DNA from: Nissolia schottii
Taxonomy: Eukaryota; Streptophyta; Magnoliopsida; Fabales; Fabaceae
DNA length: 64,000 bases
Direction of reading: 5' to 3'
NCBI GenBank assembly: GCA_003254905.1
Contig: QANU01000247.1
Coordinates: 307,583-371,582, forward strand
The position numbers and the translations under genes are program-made. Position 1 is the first letter of the stretch, and each line of letters begins with the position of its first letter. A model generated the notes under the pieces. That model was not told the DNA's origin. It made no database searches and was given only the letters and a program-made list of their open reading frames with translations. Below, piece by piece: positions 22,912 to 35,854 of the stretch.

Positions 22912-23828
22912 AACCACTAAGAACTAAATACAAATTTAAAAATAAGCAAAATAGAACCAACCAAATAGCAACAACAACCCAAAAAAACAAACTAGCAACA
23001 ACAACTGCCAATCAAATTTTAAAGCCCCAAGCCAGGAGAACTCAAGCATTGAAGCTACAATGCAGAGAATGAAAACAAATTATTTTAATAGCTTGAACTG
23101 TTTGTGTCTTTGACAATAGAGATAACAACACAAAGTAGAAAACAGAGAAAGATATAATCTAATGAGATGAAAATGTGAAATAATATAATCTAAAAGTCAT
23201 TACCGTTGGTTTTATTTGTTATTTTTGACGGTAAGACCGTCGGATAGAAATCCGACGGTATAGGTCCGACGGTAATTTGCATGTTTTGGTAGTAGTGGTT
23301 GTTATTTATATAACTTTCATTTTTTTTCTCATTAACACCACATTTTTTTCTTTACTTTTCCCTTCATTTTCTTTCTGCTCATTTTCTTACTTTCGGCCAA
23401 ACAAAGTACTAAAGAAATGAATTTAGAGGGCAGTGTACCTTGTATAAACATACACGTAGGGGTGGGAACAGGTCAGGCATGTTTCATTAATTTTTGGCTT
23501 GGGCCTGACATGTTAACTCTTATAGGCTGATTTTTTTGCCTGACCTGACTTGTTTGCAAGGCTTGGCCTAGCTTAGAACTTGATAGGTCTGCCTGTGTAT
23601 TTTTTTATTATAAAAAAATAAAAAATAAAATATTAAAATAAAATAAAATATGCAATTTTTAATTTTTCAAAAATAATCATAACAAAGTATTGTTTTTGTT
23701 AATAACTTAATTTCTTAATATAATAATATTCTAAAGTAAAAAAATGATAATATATATAGGTATTTCTTGATAGAAGGAAGAGAGTTTAACTGAATATATA
23801 ACATTTACTATATAGCAAGCAAGCGTGT
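22912..23828. repeat. Right copy of the direct duplication (no CACTA insert)
   Basis: It matches 18920-19332 joined to 22442-22910. At the point where the left copy carries the 3109-bp CACTA element this copy has none. It also keeps a longer relic CACTA end (23198-23300). Confidence 0.85.
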
Positions 23829-24364
23829 ATTAATTTAATATGAATCAAAAAGACGTTTTCAATAAAGAATTGAAATTCTAAAGCTGCAAGCTGCTAGGAG
23901 TATGTCCATGAACAAACAAATCAAAAGATAAATCTGGGCAACGTGAATATCCTCTCTGTGAGAGGAAAATCAAATTTTCATTCATTGATTTTATCATTAA
24001 GAAACCAAAATCCATATCCCAAAAAAGTTTGCTCAACTTTGTTATGTATATCCCAATTCTTACTTAATATGTGATAGCAAGATCATAAACAGAATATATG
24101 TCATTTTACCAACAAAAAAAAAATAACAGTAAAACTCTCTCACATTATTCAGATGGATGAGAATGTGAGTGTGGGAGAGTCCTATGAACTCTTTAGATTA
24201 GAGTTTCTTTTAAAAAAATTAAATAATAAAATTATATTAATAAATATAATTTCATAAAATATTATAAAATGTAATATTAATTTAGTAGTTAATATATCAT
24301 GTTAGTACGGTGAAGTTTTTAATTTGAGTCCTATTAACGTAAGTTTCCCTATTCCCACCCCCTA
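23457..24364. mobile_element. Non-autonomous hAT-like element with both ends (908 bp)
   Basis: The left end is TAGGGGTGGGAACAGG; the right end read in reverse is TAGGGGGTGGGAATAGGG. The flanks CATACACG (23449-23456) and AATACACG (24365-24372) are an 8-bp target duplication with one change. The interior is AT-rich and non-coding. Confidence 0.75.
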
Positions 24365-25217
24365 AATACACGGCACATACCTAACTGTACCTATGATATG
24401 ATCCAAATCTTCGTTTCGAATTCCAACACAGCAAGAATGGGTGGTAGCTTCCAAACCGAAATAAGCCACTGTTGACTGAGTGGAGTTTCCAGCGTGGAAG
24501 GCGTTCAGCTTCAGCCGGTCGGCACCCATCACTTTCGGAGACCAACAAAAATTGCCGCGTGATTCAGCTGACGAGTAGGCTCCGACAACTTATTGCTGAC
24601 ATGGCAATACATCTGGACACGCATGTCGACCACAATGTCCACAAACTTGCGTGTCCGGTGGCCCACATGTCTCCTACTCATGTTGCAAAAAGTTGAAAAG
24701 TAATACAACAATTATATTTTGTCTGCCGGACCAGCATAAATCCCTCAGCGTCCTTCCAAAGGTCACCTGCCCTCATGACGTGCGCTATGCCGCCATCACA
24801 TGGCTCAATTTTATTTTATTCTGTGTTTTTGTATCATACATACACTCCGTACTTATATATATAAAATTTGTGTTTTAATTCATGTAATGTTTGTGCACTT
24901 AATTAAGTATAGTTGAGAGTATCATTTACAAGCTTGTAATGTTTGTGCATTCGTGAGAATAAAATTTATGCATTATTAATAGTGTATGTACAAGTATATG
25001 AAATTGAGTGTTGTTGTAACATTTTTGATTTATTTTATCTTTCAAATTTTGGTCCACAAGATCACTATAAATACTCATCCCCTTTCGCAAAGCTGCTCCA
25101 TCCATTCCTTGCCTTGTGCCTCTCTCTCTTTTTAATTAATTCTCAGCCAGAGTTGTAGCTAGCCAAACTCATCTTACGTGCATATCCCCCTACGCTTTAA
25201 CTCGCTCTAATTTCATC
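24365..25217 (+). promoter_or_regulatory. GH3 gene promoter region and 5' leader
   Basis: It holds a TATA box TATAAATA (25066-25073), 145 bp before the start codon. Auxin-response-element-like words lie upstream: TGTCTC at 24668-24673, CCGACA (reverse of TGTCGG) at 24582-24587 and TGTCGA at 24624-24629. Auxin response factors bind TGTCNN, and group II GH3 genes are classic auxin-induced genes, so auxin control is the likely reading. Confidence 0.6.
25066..25073 (+). promoter_or_regulatory. TATA box of the GH3 gene
   Basis: TATAAATA preceded by CAC, followed by a C-rich leader (CCATCCATTCCTTGCC) about 30 bp downstream where transcription would start. Confidence 0.6.
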
Positions 25218-27316
25218 ATGGCCACTGATTCCGACTTTTCATCGTCCCCTCATCATGGATGTGATGAAAAGAGCGCAAGGGCTCTGCAGCTCATTGAAGA
25301 CATGACCCGAAACACCGACGCCGTCCAAGAGAGGGTCCTCGCCGAGATACTGGGCCAAAACGCCGAGACTGAGTACCTGAAACGGTTTCAGCTGAATGGG
25401 GCCACGGACCGTGACTCTTTCACGTCCAAGGTTCCCGTCGTTGCTTACGAGGACTTGCAGCCTGACATCCAACGCATTGCTCACGGTGACCGCTCTCCTA
25501 TCTTCTGCGCTCACCCAATCTCTGAGTTTCTCACTAGGTACACATATGCACTCATATATTTGGTGTAATTTTGGGATGTACTCGTTATTTTATAATAAAT
25601 TCTTGAATTTTCTTTTTTTATTTTGCATGGTTAATTAAATGTTAATTGGCCATTATGGAACTGCAGCTCTGGAACATCTGCAGGCGAAAGAAAATTGATG
25701 CCAACCATTCATGAAGAGCTCGACCGTCGACAATTACTTTACAGCCTTCTCATGCCAGTGATGAACCTGTACGTTTCTCTTTTCTTTTCTTTTTTTCCTT
25801 CATTGGTTAAAAACAGCACTTACTCACTCAAACTGATTACAATATGTTTCTTTCCCTCTAGTTGGTTTTGCCTTATAATACGTATATACTCTCGTTAACT
25901 AATAATGAACCGACCCCGCATGCTAAATTGCACAGATACGTGCCTGATTTGGACAAGGGGAAGGGACTCTACTTCCTCTTCATCAAAGCAGAGACGAAGA
26001 CCCCAGGCGGGTTAGTGGCGCGCCCAGTGCTCACCAGCTATTACAAGAGCGACCATTTCAAGAACAGGCCCTTCGACCCGTACAACGTGTACACGAGCCC
26101 GAACGAGGCCGTCCTCTGCCCCGACTCCTTCCAGAGCATGTACACCCAGATGCTGTGCGGCCTCGTCATGCGCCGCGAGGTCCTCCGCGTCGGCGCCGTC
26201 TTCGCCTCCGGCCTCCTCAGGGCCATCCGCTTCCTCCAGCTGAACTGGCGCCAGCTATCCCACGACATCTCCACCGGGACGCTGAACCCCAAGGTCACCG
26301 ACCCTTCCATCAGGGACCGCATGGCCAAGATCTTGAGACCGGACCCGGAGCTGGCCGGCTTCGTCGCCGGCGAGTGCTCGGGCGACAGCTGGGAGCGCAT
26401 CATCGCGAGGATTTGGCCCAACGCGAAGTACCTCGACGTGATCGTCACGGGCGCCATGGCCCAGTACATCCCCACCCTCCGCTACTACGGCGGCGGCTTG
26501 CCCCTAGCGTGCACCATGTACGCGTCTTCAGAGTGCTACTTTGGGATTAACCTGAAGCCAATCTGCGAGCCCTCCGAGGTTTCTTACACCATCATGCCAA
26601 ACATGGGCTACTTCGAGTTCCTGCCCCACGACGATTCCTCCCCTCCTCCGACTCTCTCGCGCGACTCGCCGCCGCGCTTGGTGGGCCTGGCCAATGTCGA
26701 GGTCGGGAGGTACTACGAGTTAGTTATAACCACCTACGCCGGCCTGTGCCGCTACCGCGTGGGGGATATTCTCCAAGTCACGGGCTTCCACAACTCCGCC
26801 CCGCAGTTCCGCTTCGTGAGGAGGAAGAACGTCCTGCTGAGCATCGACTCGGACAAGACGGACGAGGCGGAGCTCCAGAGAGCCGTCGAGAACGCCTCCG
26901 CGCGCTTGGAGGGGTTCAACGCGAGCGTGGTGGAGTACACGAGCTTCGCGGACACCAAGTCCATCCCCGGGCACTACGTGGTCTACTGGGAGCTGCTGAT
27001 GAGGGACTCGTCCCACGCGCCGACGGAGGACGTGATGGGCCAGTGCTGCCTGGCCATGGAGGAGTCCTTTAACGCCGTTTACAGGCAGGGACGGGTGGCG
27101 GACCATTCTATTGGGCCGCTGGAGATACGCGTGGTGAAGAGCGGAACCTTTGAGGAGCTTATGGACTATGCTATATCGAGGGGCGCCTCTATCAACCAGT
27201 ACAAGGTGCCGAGGTGCGTGAGCTTCACGCCCATAATGGAGCTCCTGGACTCTAGGGTGGTGTCCGTTCATTTTAGCCCGGCCGCGCCGCACTGGACCCC
27301 GGAACTCCGCCGTTGA
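25218..27316 (+). CDS. GH3: GH3 group II indole-3-acetic acid-amido synthetase
   Basis: Exons 25218-25537, 25667-25768 and 25936-27316 (GT-AG introns of 129 and 167 bp) encode 600 aa, the usual GH3 length. Adenylate-forming motifs are intact: SSGTSAGE (from residue 107), YASSE (336-340), YRVGD (414-418), [16 protein letters not shown], and C-terminal INQYKVPR (Lys about 564). Family members activate an auxin acid with ATP and join it to amino acids such as Asp in the cytosol, lowering free auxin. The C-terminus ([20 protein letters not shown]) is most like GH3.1-type proteins; exact orthology was not tested. The exons are strikingly GC-rich against AT-rich surroundings. Long antisense and shifted frames over the third exon are shadows of this GC bias. 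Confidence 0.95.
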
Positions 27317-27542
27317 AGGGCTGCTACGGATACGTATAACGTGCGGTGATGTTTATTTGCACGAGTTACTGAAAATGGTACAAAGGAGAAGGAAGAAACA
27401 AGTTTGTTGTCGATAGCTTTCAACCGGCCGGGATCATCGGTATCTCCGTTGATTTGATATTATGTGCCTTTCAAAAGTGTGTTTTTTCTTTTTCTGTCTT
27501 TTTTCTTTTTTCACTTTTCTTTTATTTTCCCAATTTGTTTGT

Positions 27543-27548
27543 AATAAA
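27543..27548 (+). terminator. Likely poly(A) signal of the GH3 gene
   Basis: AATAAA about 225 bp after the stop codon, downstream of a T-rich tract (27480-27530). A second AATGAAATAA word follows near 27576. Confidence 0.45.
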
Positions 27549-27797
27549 GTTTGACTGCTGCTTCAGTGAATGTCAATGAAATAATTTCCAGCGGGTTCAC
27601 GGTGTAATTGTAGAATGTTTAATGTTAACGTGACAAATAAATTAATACAATTTTAAATAACTCACTCACAAAGGTGTGGGTTCATGTGACCCTCATTACT
27701 ATGGGTCTCACACTTTTTTTTGAGTGTTGTTTAAATTTGTTTCTCATCCTAACATCCCTTTTGTAGTATACATGTTGGTTTGTCCATATTATGAAAA

Positions 27798-27960
27798 ATA
27801 AGGATGGGAATAGGTCAGCCAATCCCTTAACAAGTCGAGGCTATGTTATTAGTTTTTGGTTTGGGTTTAGTCTGTTGACTATCAAAAGTTTTTATTTCGA
27901 CCTAACTTGGCCTGTTTGATTAGAGCTTGGCCCAACTTATTTGTTTCTTTTTTAACTAAA
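27798..27960. mobile_element. hAT-like repeat fragment
   Basis: TAAGGATGGGAATAGGTC and following words (GGCCTGTTTGAT, GCTTGGCC) match the left part of the elements at 22532 and 23457. No right end was found. Confidence 0.45.
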
Positions 27961-30164
27961 AAGCTATTTATGATGATCCGGTGACCTGTTTAATATTTAT
28001 GTTTGCATAAAATAAATATGTTGTCATAAAATATCACAAAATGTCTCAATTTGGGGGAGGAAAACGTCTCCTCTTTTGAGTTCTCAAGCAAATGTGTCTC
28101 AAATATGTTTTCTTATTAGAGTAACGAAATGCAATGCAATCAACAATGAACTTTGCAAATAAGAGGGACTCAAGCTATAGCATAAAACTGGGACTCATAA
28201 CACCATAAAATTGAAACTCATTCAGCCCTTGCCCCAACCACTTGTAGCATCTGATTCCTTCCAAACTGAAGTCATTGCCCCAACCTTTCGTTAACTCCAA
28301 CCAGTAAAGGGAGACTTGAAACATCTTTTACAAACTATAATTCTCCAACAATAATAAATGTAATAAAGTATACAATAAAAAATTCTTTATCCCATCAATG
28401 GACCATTCATGCTCAACAAGTCACCGGTTTATAATTATAACCGTTTAATCTTATAAAAAATCACTCAATGACTTGGATGATAGAAGAACACAAAATGCAC
28501 CCTAAAATACATATTTGGTATGATCATTCTCCTTAATTATTAGGGTGTAACTTAGAAATTGTCTATGCAAATATTTCTTCTAATAGAATTGTCATCAAAT
28601 AGTTTATTTACATTTGTTGAGAGCCAAACATAGTTGGAGAAAAGGCAAAGAATACAAAGTGTACAAAACTGATGAAAGAAAATAAATAATATTCAAGAAG
28701 AGCGTAAACCAAATGGCTCACCATAAAATTTGGTTAAAGTGGTGTGGTAGATGTACTATAGAAACTTGAAATACAGCCAATAGGTTGCAGAAAAGAATCG
28801 TGAAATTGGGTCCAATATAAAATTCTCAAATTACAAAAGTAGTAGAGGGTTCATGCTGGTGTTTGTAGTTGTGGTGTTGTTCTTGAAACGGCGACTGGCA
28901 CCATTTTCTTTTATGCTTCGATCAAATGGTGTGAGCAAGTAAAGAAGATAAAAGAAGATCTTAGCAAATCTAAAAGTACACAAATTCAGCAAATTGGACG
29001 TCTATTCAAACACTCAACAAAACAAAGCAACCCGAAGAAAGAACCAAAAGGAGAAGAAAAATTCAGAACTGGAGATAACGGCTTCGGAGGCTCGTCACCG
29101 CGCACCAGCCAGCGATGGACTGAATCGGATGAGGCTCTCTCATGAGTTCTGTTTCACTCCCTCTGTGTTCCCAGATTGTTGGATAAAAAGATAGATAGCT
29201 GAAAGGATTTGAAAGAGAATGAAAATGGATGTGGTATTGGGTGGGTTCGTGGAGTTGAAGTGTAACTGCAGATTGAAACTGCTCACTGCCGTGAAAAGTG
29301 ATATAAACTACCTGTAATTACATTAATAACCCCATAAAAGACGTGGCAGATATTAATAAGATCCATTAATAACCCAGTCCGTTCAACGTGCACTGGAAAT
29401 TAATGAGATGAAAGTAAAAAATAAACGCATATGTGGTCTAGTTAGTGGGGGCAGGGGCAGGCACGGATGCCTGATAACGTGCAAATGTGATCAAGATCAG
29501 GTGAGGTAGTTGAAACTCTCCCACTCTTTTATTAGTACGCAGGCACTCTTTATGGGGGCAAAATTAGTGGCTGTGGAATAATATGGATCATGAATAGGGG
29601 CTGCTGTGAATGGGTGGCACTGCTCATGGATAGTGGATGGAGATTTTTGCATTTATTTGGGAGCTTACAACACTAAGTGTTTTATTTGCTGGTAAAAGTG
29701 TCTCGATGTTAGTACAAAGAGACACGTATTAAGTGAAATGTGCCTAGGTGGAAAGAGAGATGCTATATATATGGTGTAGTGACCTCACTGACCTGGCTTG
29801 GAGTGGAAGAAAAGGATTGAGTGTTGGGAGTGCAACGGGTGTGCCTTGAGTGCAGGAGGGGCAAAGGCACAGAAGTCATATATTGCTGAAACTCACTGCT
29901 GGAAAACAAACCTCTTCACTAAACCACACTCCCCGCACCTCGTACGCGTGAAGAGGTCGGGTATGTCCACCATTTGCTTGTCGGAGCATGACTTGATATC
30001 TTTGTCTCTCTAAGTGAAAGCATTCTATTTTACTGAAAAGGTTCCTGGTCTCGAAAGGATTCCAAGGGTTAAAAAGATGATCTTGGGATGTTAATGGTAC
30101 GAAAGGCCACTGTTCATTGAAATTGTTTTGAAAACAAAAGGATTTTGGAAAGGCTTTTTATTCT
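27961..30164. other. Intergenic spacer
   Basis: No gene can be supported. A short frame at 28994-29194 and the nearby less AT-rich strip (29040-29170) have no recognisable domain. On the minus strand the strip is pyrimidine-rich like a 5' leader, but no coding exon follows. Confidence 0.5.
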
Positions 30165-31311
30165 TGTTATTCACGAACAGCTCTCCCATTAGAGTTCTTT
30201 TTGTTTGCTAATTTATGTAGTTTTTAGGTATTTTACTTGCATAATAGATAGGTTGCATTTGCATGCATTCATTTAAAATTTCACTTAAGCTACATAAAGT
30301 AACAATTTAGGCATGCTAGATGAAAATAGGTGTTTTTTAAGTGTTTTTCAAGTGCAATATGCCTATTGAAGAAAGTTATGAATGATTAGAAAGCTTAGGA
30401 GCTAAGAAAAACAAAAATATGAAGAATGATGGCTCAGAAAATGCTACAATGCAGCAAAAAGCACTCCAGCACACTGTGAGGAAGAACAAAAATACAATTT
30501 GCAAATTTACAAAGGCCGCTCGAGCGACACTTATGCCCGCTTGAGCAGGCAACCTTTGCTACAGAAAGAAAAAACAAGGATTTCTCAAACCCTTGAAATT
30601 CCTCTATAAATAAAACATTAGCACTTCAACCCTAAGAGAACATAGGCACAAATTGGAGTAAAGAGGCAACCCTAGGAGAGATAGAAGACTCAACGAGACT
30701 CCATTGATCTCTATGATCAATAGAGAGTACTATTGTTTCACTTATGTATATTCTCTATTTATCTACTATGTTTGTATCTCTTTTCCCTATCATGAACTAA
30801 TTCTTTTCTAGTTAGGGCATGGACAGAAATTCTTCGTCGACTATGTTGTGAACTATTAATTTCTATCCAATTAAGGTTTTGTCTAATTAACATTTTTTAT
30901 TCTACCTTTATTGTACTATGTGTATGCTTGTCACCATATAGCTAGTTTGTATCCTTCCATGAGATTAGAGAGAGAGATTGCATGATAGGACTAAGTTTAG
31001 CAAACCATAGGTTGAGCGTCTCACGAAGAGGGTTTACCTTGATTTGTGTGGTCATGTGAAGGGCCAATAGATTAGGACATAATACCCTTGGAATAGCATA
31101 ATTAAATTGTTTTTGTTTTATTGCTTTAATTTAATTGTTTTTCTTTTATTAGCATAATTAAATAAACACTCAAAACACCGTCCAAACAACTAAAGTGTCT
31201 GCGTTTGTAAAATAATATAGTTACTCAGTCCTCATGGGTACGATAATTCAACTCCCTAAAAAGACTCACTATTAATTGCCGCTAGTGTAATTGCTAGCAT
31301 AAAGTGCATCA
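30165..31311 (+). repeat. 5' LTR of the Athila-like element
   Basis: 1147 bp. It shares its start region (ATTAGAGTTCTTTTTG), centre (CTAGTTAGGGCATGGACAGA) and end (GCATCA) with the reverse complement of 57868-59748. A TATA-like CTCTATAAATAA lies near 30602-30613. Confidence 0.7.
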
Positions 31312-33540
31312 AGTTTTTAGCATCGTTGCTGGGGACTAGGTCTTACTACTGTTTTACAATGATAGGTAGACTTAGTTGTCTTTATTTTCTTTTTTTTTTT
31401 GTTTTTATTTGGTTATTTTAATTTTCTATTTTTTATTTATTTATATTTTATTGTTATTTTTATTTTTATCTTTTAAAATTTTATTTCTAGTGATATTCAC
31501 TGGTGTGTTAGTGTATTTCAAGGTGTGTGCTCAGGAACCACCAAGTCTTGCCTCTCACACTGACATCAACCATCTCGAGCGAAGGTTGCGAAGAGAGAGA
31601 CAGTTGAAAGAAGTTAAAGAGATCATGGGGGACCACTTCAAAGAAGATGTACACTCAGACCATAAATAGCCAGAACCCCTGCCTACACCACAACAAGTCG
31701 TAAGAGAATTCCTATATAGCTGTGGAGGTGGTGGTGTCTCGGCCATCGTAAGGATGCATATCAATGTTGAGAACTTTGAGCTTATTCATTCCCTGATCAA
31801 ATTCGTTAAGAATAATTGTCAATTTCATATGCTAGCCCACAAAGATGCACAGGACTCCATCGATAGCTTCCTTTAGGAATGTGACAACCACAAAAGGAGA
31901 GGTGTGCATCTCGATGCCATTACTCTCTGATTGTTCCCTTACATGCTATTCGGTGAGACCAAGACCTGGTTAAAATCTCAGCTTCGCTACTTGGGAACAA
32001 TTGGAGTGTAAATTTATTGATGGTTTTGTGGCATGCAACAAGTACCTCCAAATGCAAAAGGCTCTTCTGACCTTTACCCAAGGGTATGGTGAGGCATTCT
32101 CTAACTTCTGGAGGTGATTTCAAGAGATACGAGCTAAGTGCAACGACCACAAGATCCCTCTTCATATGATGTTGTCCATCTTTTACAATACTTGGACCAA
32201 TCCCCCCAAGATATGGTCAACGCAGTAATCGGTGAGACCATGATGGACATGAAGGCTAGAGAAGATACCCTTGAAATGTGGGAGATGCTGGCAAGGAACA
32301 ATCTAGTTGAGAAGAGAAACGAGACTAGAAGAGAAGTACTGACAGTGAATTCATTGGCTAGCCTAGTGACTAGGAGGTAACGAAACAACTTGCATTGTGG
32401 TTGCAAGAATCTCCCTAGAGACAGAATGTGAAATCTGCCAGAATGAGCACGAGATAGCCAAGTGCCCTCTAACAACTGTATTCGAAGAGGTAAACTACAT
32501 AGGGAATGGGAAAAGGTATAAGAACAACCCAAACCCTAATGCATATAACTCCAGTTGGTGAAACAATAACAGTGGACCACGACAACAAGCACCACCACAA
32601 GCTAACAATAGTCTTATGAGTGATCAAATGATCCAATAACTGATGGACATATTTAAGGATGAGAGTGAAAAGAACAAGAACATGTATAACAAATAGCAAG
32701 CCTTTAACAGGGACATCAGAAATCAAGTGGGCCAACAGGCAAAATAGCTTGCCGAAAGACTTGTGGGAATGCTACCAAGCAATAGCAAGATGAAACCTAA
32801 ACAACAGGTAAATGCCATCACAGTGAGAAGTCAAGCTGCTGAAGAACCCACAGAGTCTAGAACAAAGAAAGAAGCGACGGTTAGGACAATGTCAGAAGAA
32901 GAAAAAGGGGAAACCTTGGTTGATACCTAAGAAAAGTGATTTGCGCTATCTTGACGGGGTTTTCATAGCTAAAAAAGTAAGATCTGTGCATTTATGGTCA
33001 AGGGAAAGCTACTAAAGAAGAAGGGTCTTGGTGTCACTACAATCAGTACCACCATCAACTGCTAAACCTTCCACGACTGCCTATTGCACACACTATCAAG
33101 AGTAAGCATAATACTGTTGTCGATTTACAAGCAGTTGGGATTTGATGAGAGTGCGTTAAAACCTACTATGGTTGTGTAGTTGACACCAACGTAACCTATG
33201 TATATGGGCTAGCTGAAGATGTGGAATTAGTGATAGTGCACCTCACTTTTCTTATCACCTTCTATATTCTCAACACTATGCACAGGGAGAGTACCCCATT
33301 ATTCTAGGTAGGCCTTTCTTGGCTATCAATGGGGGCAATTCTTGACTTCAAAAGAGGACTAGTTGTTCTAGACAAACACATGGAGGAAATTTCATACTCA
33401 TTCCAACCTCCACCTCTGACGGATGAAGAAATAGAAGAAAAGGATCCCAAGTACGAAGACGCTCTTGAGTACGAGGATACCCCTCCTATGAAGATTTTGT
33501 TCTACACTACACTCCCCCATACAGCCCTTGAATAACTACA
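30165..33540 (+). mobile_element. Athila-like Ty3/gypsy LTR retrotransposon, incomplete fossil
   Basis: A 5' LTR (30165-31311, TGTT...TGCATCA) is followed by a degenerate primer-binding site (31318-31335) that resembles the TGGCGCCGTTGCCGGGGA site of Athila-type elements, then a gag-like region (about 31500-32900) with a zinc-knuckle-like motif near 32430, and a protease-like region (about 33000-33540). No reverse transcriptase or 3' LTR is visible. It is broken, with many breaks, and appears old. A relative lies on the minus strand at 57868-64000. Confidence 0.75.
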
Positions 33541-33716
33541 TTTCTCCTCCACCTGAACAAGACAAGTGCTCACCTCCAACAGTGTGGGTAGCTACCCCAC
33601 ACCGACATCTTTTTGCACTGGAGAGTTCATCCAATTATCTGGAAAAGTTCATCAAAAAGAAAAAAAATTCCTAAAAATATTCCTCACTACTCTTTTATCA
33701 CTGAGATGTACGGAGA

Positions 33717-34334
33717 CTCGAGTTTTCCTAAAAATATTCCTCCTGAATTTGTTGTTGGGCGTCCCTCTTTATAGCTTATGGTGACCTTTTGCATGCTTGC
33801 CACGTGTCTTCCCTGGCGGTTTGAACTTTGCTCTTCAGAACTCCACTCTCCCATTTCCCTTGTAAAGTTATTTGACTTCTAAAGTTGAGCATGTTCTCTA
33901 ATAACTGTCACATGTTGCTGGGGTTCTCATCCCTCTTGATGGTGATTGCCTAACGAGGTTTAAATTCTTCACTATGTATCCCTATTTTCTGAAAGGTCGA
34001 ACTTCTCATAGGATATAAGAAATTCTTCAAGATATGTTTTGGGTCAACTTCACCCATTGACCAAGAATGATTTGGTAGTTTCATCTTGTTTTTTATCATT
34101 TCTTTTGTTTTTCGTCCCCTTATTGCTTATAAGAGATATTCGAAACATTCATAACTCTAGTCAAAATCCTTTCTTTCCTTATTTGAGGACAACCATCAAG
34201 TCAACCAAACCTTTTGCTTAGGGTCAACTGATGTTCTAGACCATTTTTTTTTTTCTGTGAACTCATTTGGTTCATTCCCCGTCGCCTTGTTATAAATTTA
34301 CTTTATTGTCCTTAATATATTTTTTGTCATAACA
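33717..34334 (-). mobile_element. LTR fragment, same family as 48401-49354
   Basis: On the minus strand it begins TGTTATGACAAAAAATAT at 34334 and runs through the shared TATA region (CTATAAAG against CTATAAATAGG) before similarity stops near 33717. It is a truncated fossil with no internal region attached. Confidence 0.6.
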
Positions 34335-35840
34335 CATTGTATTTTAAAAGAGTATCATCATACCCTTAGCAACTATGTGTAAGGACGAATATCTCTCAAA
34401 AAAATAATTCAATTGTGTCTTGAAATCATAACATTCAAGTTCGTGATATTTTCTACTATTAATTTTCTTAACACATTTCTACTAATTCACATATCAACAA
34501 AACTTATCGACAAACCACCATGTTGCAGCTAAACTGGACAGGGAAGGATAAGGAGAGATATTTTTGTACCAGCACGTCTGAGACTTATATTATTATTTGT
34601 GTACGTAAGGTAAGGTTTGTCCCTAGCAAAGAAAAAAAGAAAAACTGTAGAGTGAGTTTGAAATGCAACAGGAGAGCACACTCATCTTAGTAGTCTCGCA
34701 TATTGATTTTTTATATGATACAATTATACGTAATTTTTAACCGTTAATTTATAATAAAAAAAAGTTTTGTGTATATCAATTTTTATCACCAATTTATTAT
34801 CACTTTAAATACATATTTTTTTTCTTCTCTCGTTCACTCTCCTTCACTTTATCGTGATCTTCCTCCTCCTCTTCTTATTCTCTTATACTTTTTTTTTCTT
34901 CTTCTTCATTTTTCATTTTATTACAAATGTTTTTTTCTTTATTTGTTCAATTTTTTTAGTTCATTTTTCTTCGTTTATCACATACACTATTTTGATATAA
35001 TTTTTTTTCTTCTTTGCAAGATGTTATGGATCTTAGAGTTTTTATTTTCATGTGTTTGTGTAATTTTTCAATTTTTTTTTGTTTTTAAAAAGTTGGTGCA
35101 TGTGTGTAGAAAATTTGTACATTGTTGTTTAAAAGTTTATGCACATGAGCACTAAAGTTTTCTTATCCGTAATCTTTTTTGTTTCCGTCAAATTTTTTGT
35201 TTTAGTTATTCAAAAGTTTATGCATGTGTATAAAAAAATTTGTGTATTCTTGTTTAAAAATTTGTACATGTGATTACCAAATTTTTTTAATTCTTCACCC
35301 TTAAGGTATAAGTGGGGAGCAAGAGAGAGAACACAATAATTATTTTTCACTATTTAACACACAACTGATATAAAAATTAACAATGATTGAGAACTGAGAG
35401 ATCCAAAAGTAGCAGCTTCTTTCTCGTCTCATCATTAGATACTTGGATATAGCTATTACGATGGGAAAAGAATGAAAAACATGATACGTTCATGACAAAA
35501 TATGAAGGGAAGTGTTATGTTTATTAGTTTTACACTAATATTAAATATTGATTTTCTCTCTCCTATCCTACTCTTCTTTTAAGTCATGTTCTTATTCTTT
35601 TCCTATCCTCCTTCTTTTTCATTTTTTGTCTCATTTTTCACATTTTTCCTTCATTTTTTTCTCTCATTTTTTCATTATGCTCTTTTGTTCTTCTCGATTT
35701 CTTTTTTTCTTATTCATTTTTTTGGTTTCTTGCTTTTTTTTCTTTGTTTCTGCCACTTTTTTAGTTCATTTTTATTTTTTCTTTTTTTTTTAAGACATTA
35801 TAGAGAGCATGAATGGAGACATTCTTATCTAATCTAAGTT
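34335..35840. other. AT-rich spacer with T-rich tracts
   Basis: Non-coding as far as I can see. Phe-rich frames at 34769-35155 and 35548-35837 come from long pyrimidine tracts. Three degenerate copies of an AAAAGTTTATGCATGTG-like phrase occur at about 35080-35280. Confidence 0.55.
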
Positions 35841-35854
35841 ATTTTCTATATTTC

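Noticed and set aside
26041-27292. Long antisense and shifted frames across the third GH3 exon
   Set aside because: Shadow frames caused by high GC at third codon positions; the GH3 frame itself has all family motifs.
28994-29194. Possible small protein
   Set aside because: No recognisable domain and no splice partners; kept as intergenic.
34769-35837. Phe/Leu-rich hydrophobic frames resembling membrane proteins
   Set aside because: Pyrimidine tracts give apparent hydrophobicity; no start context, introns or homology.
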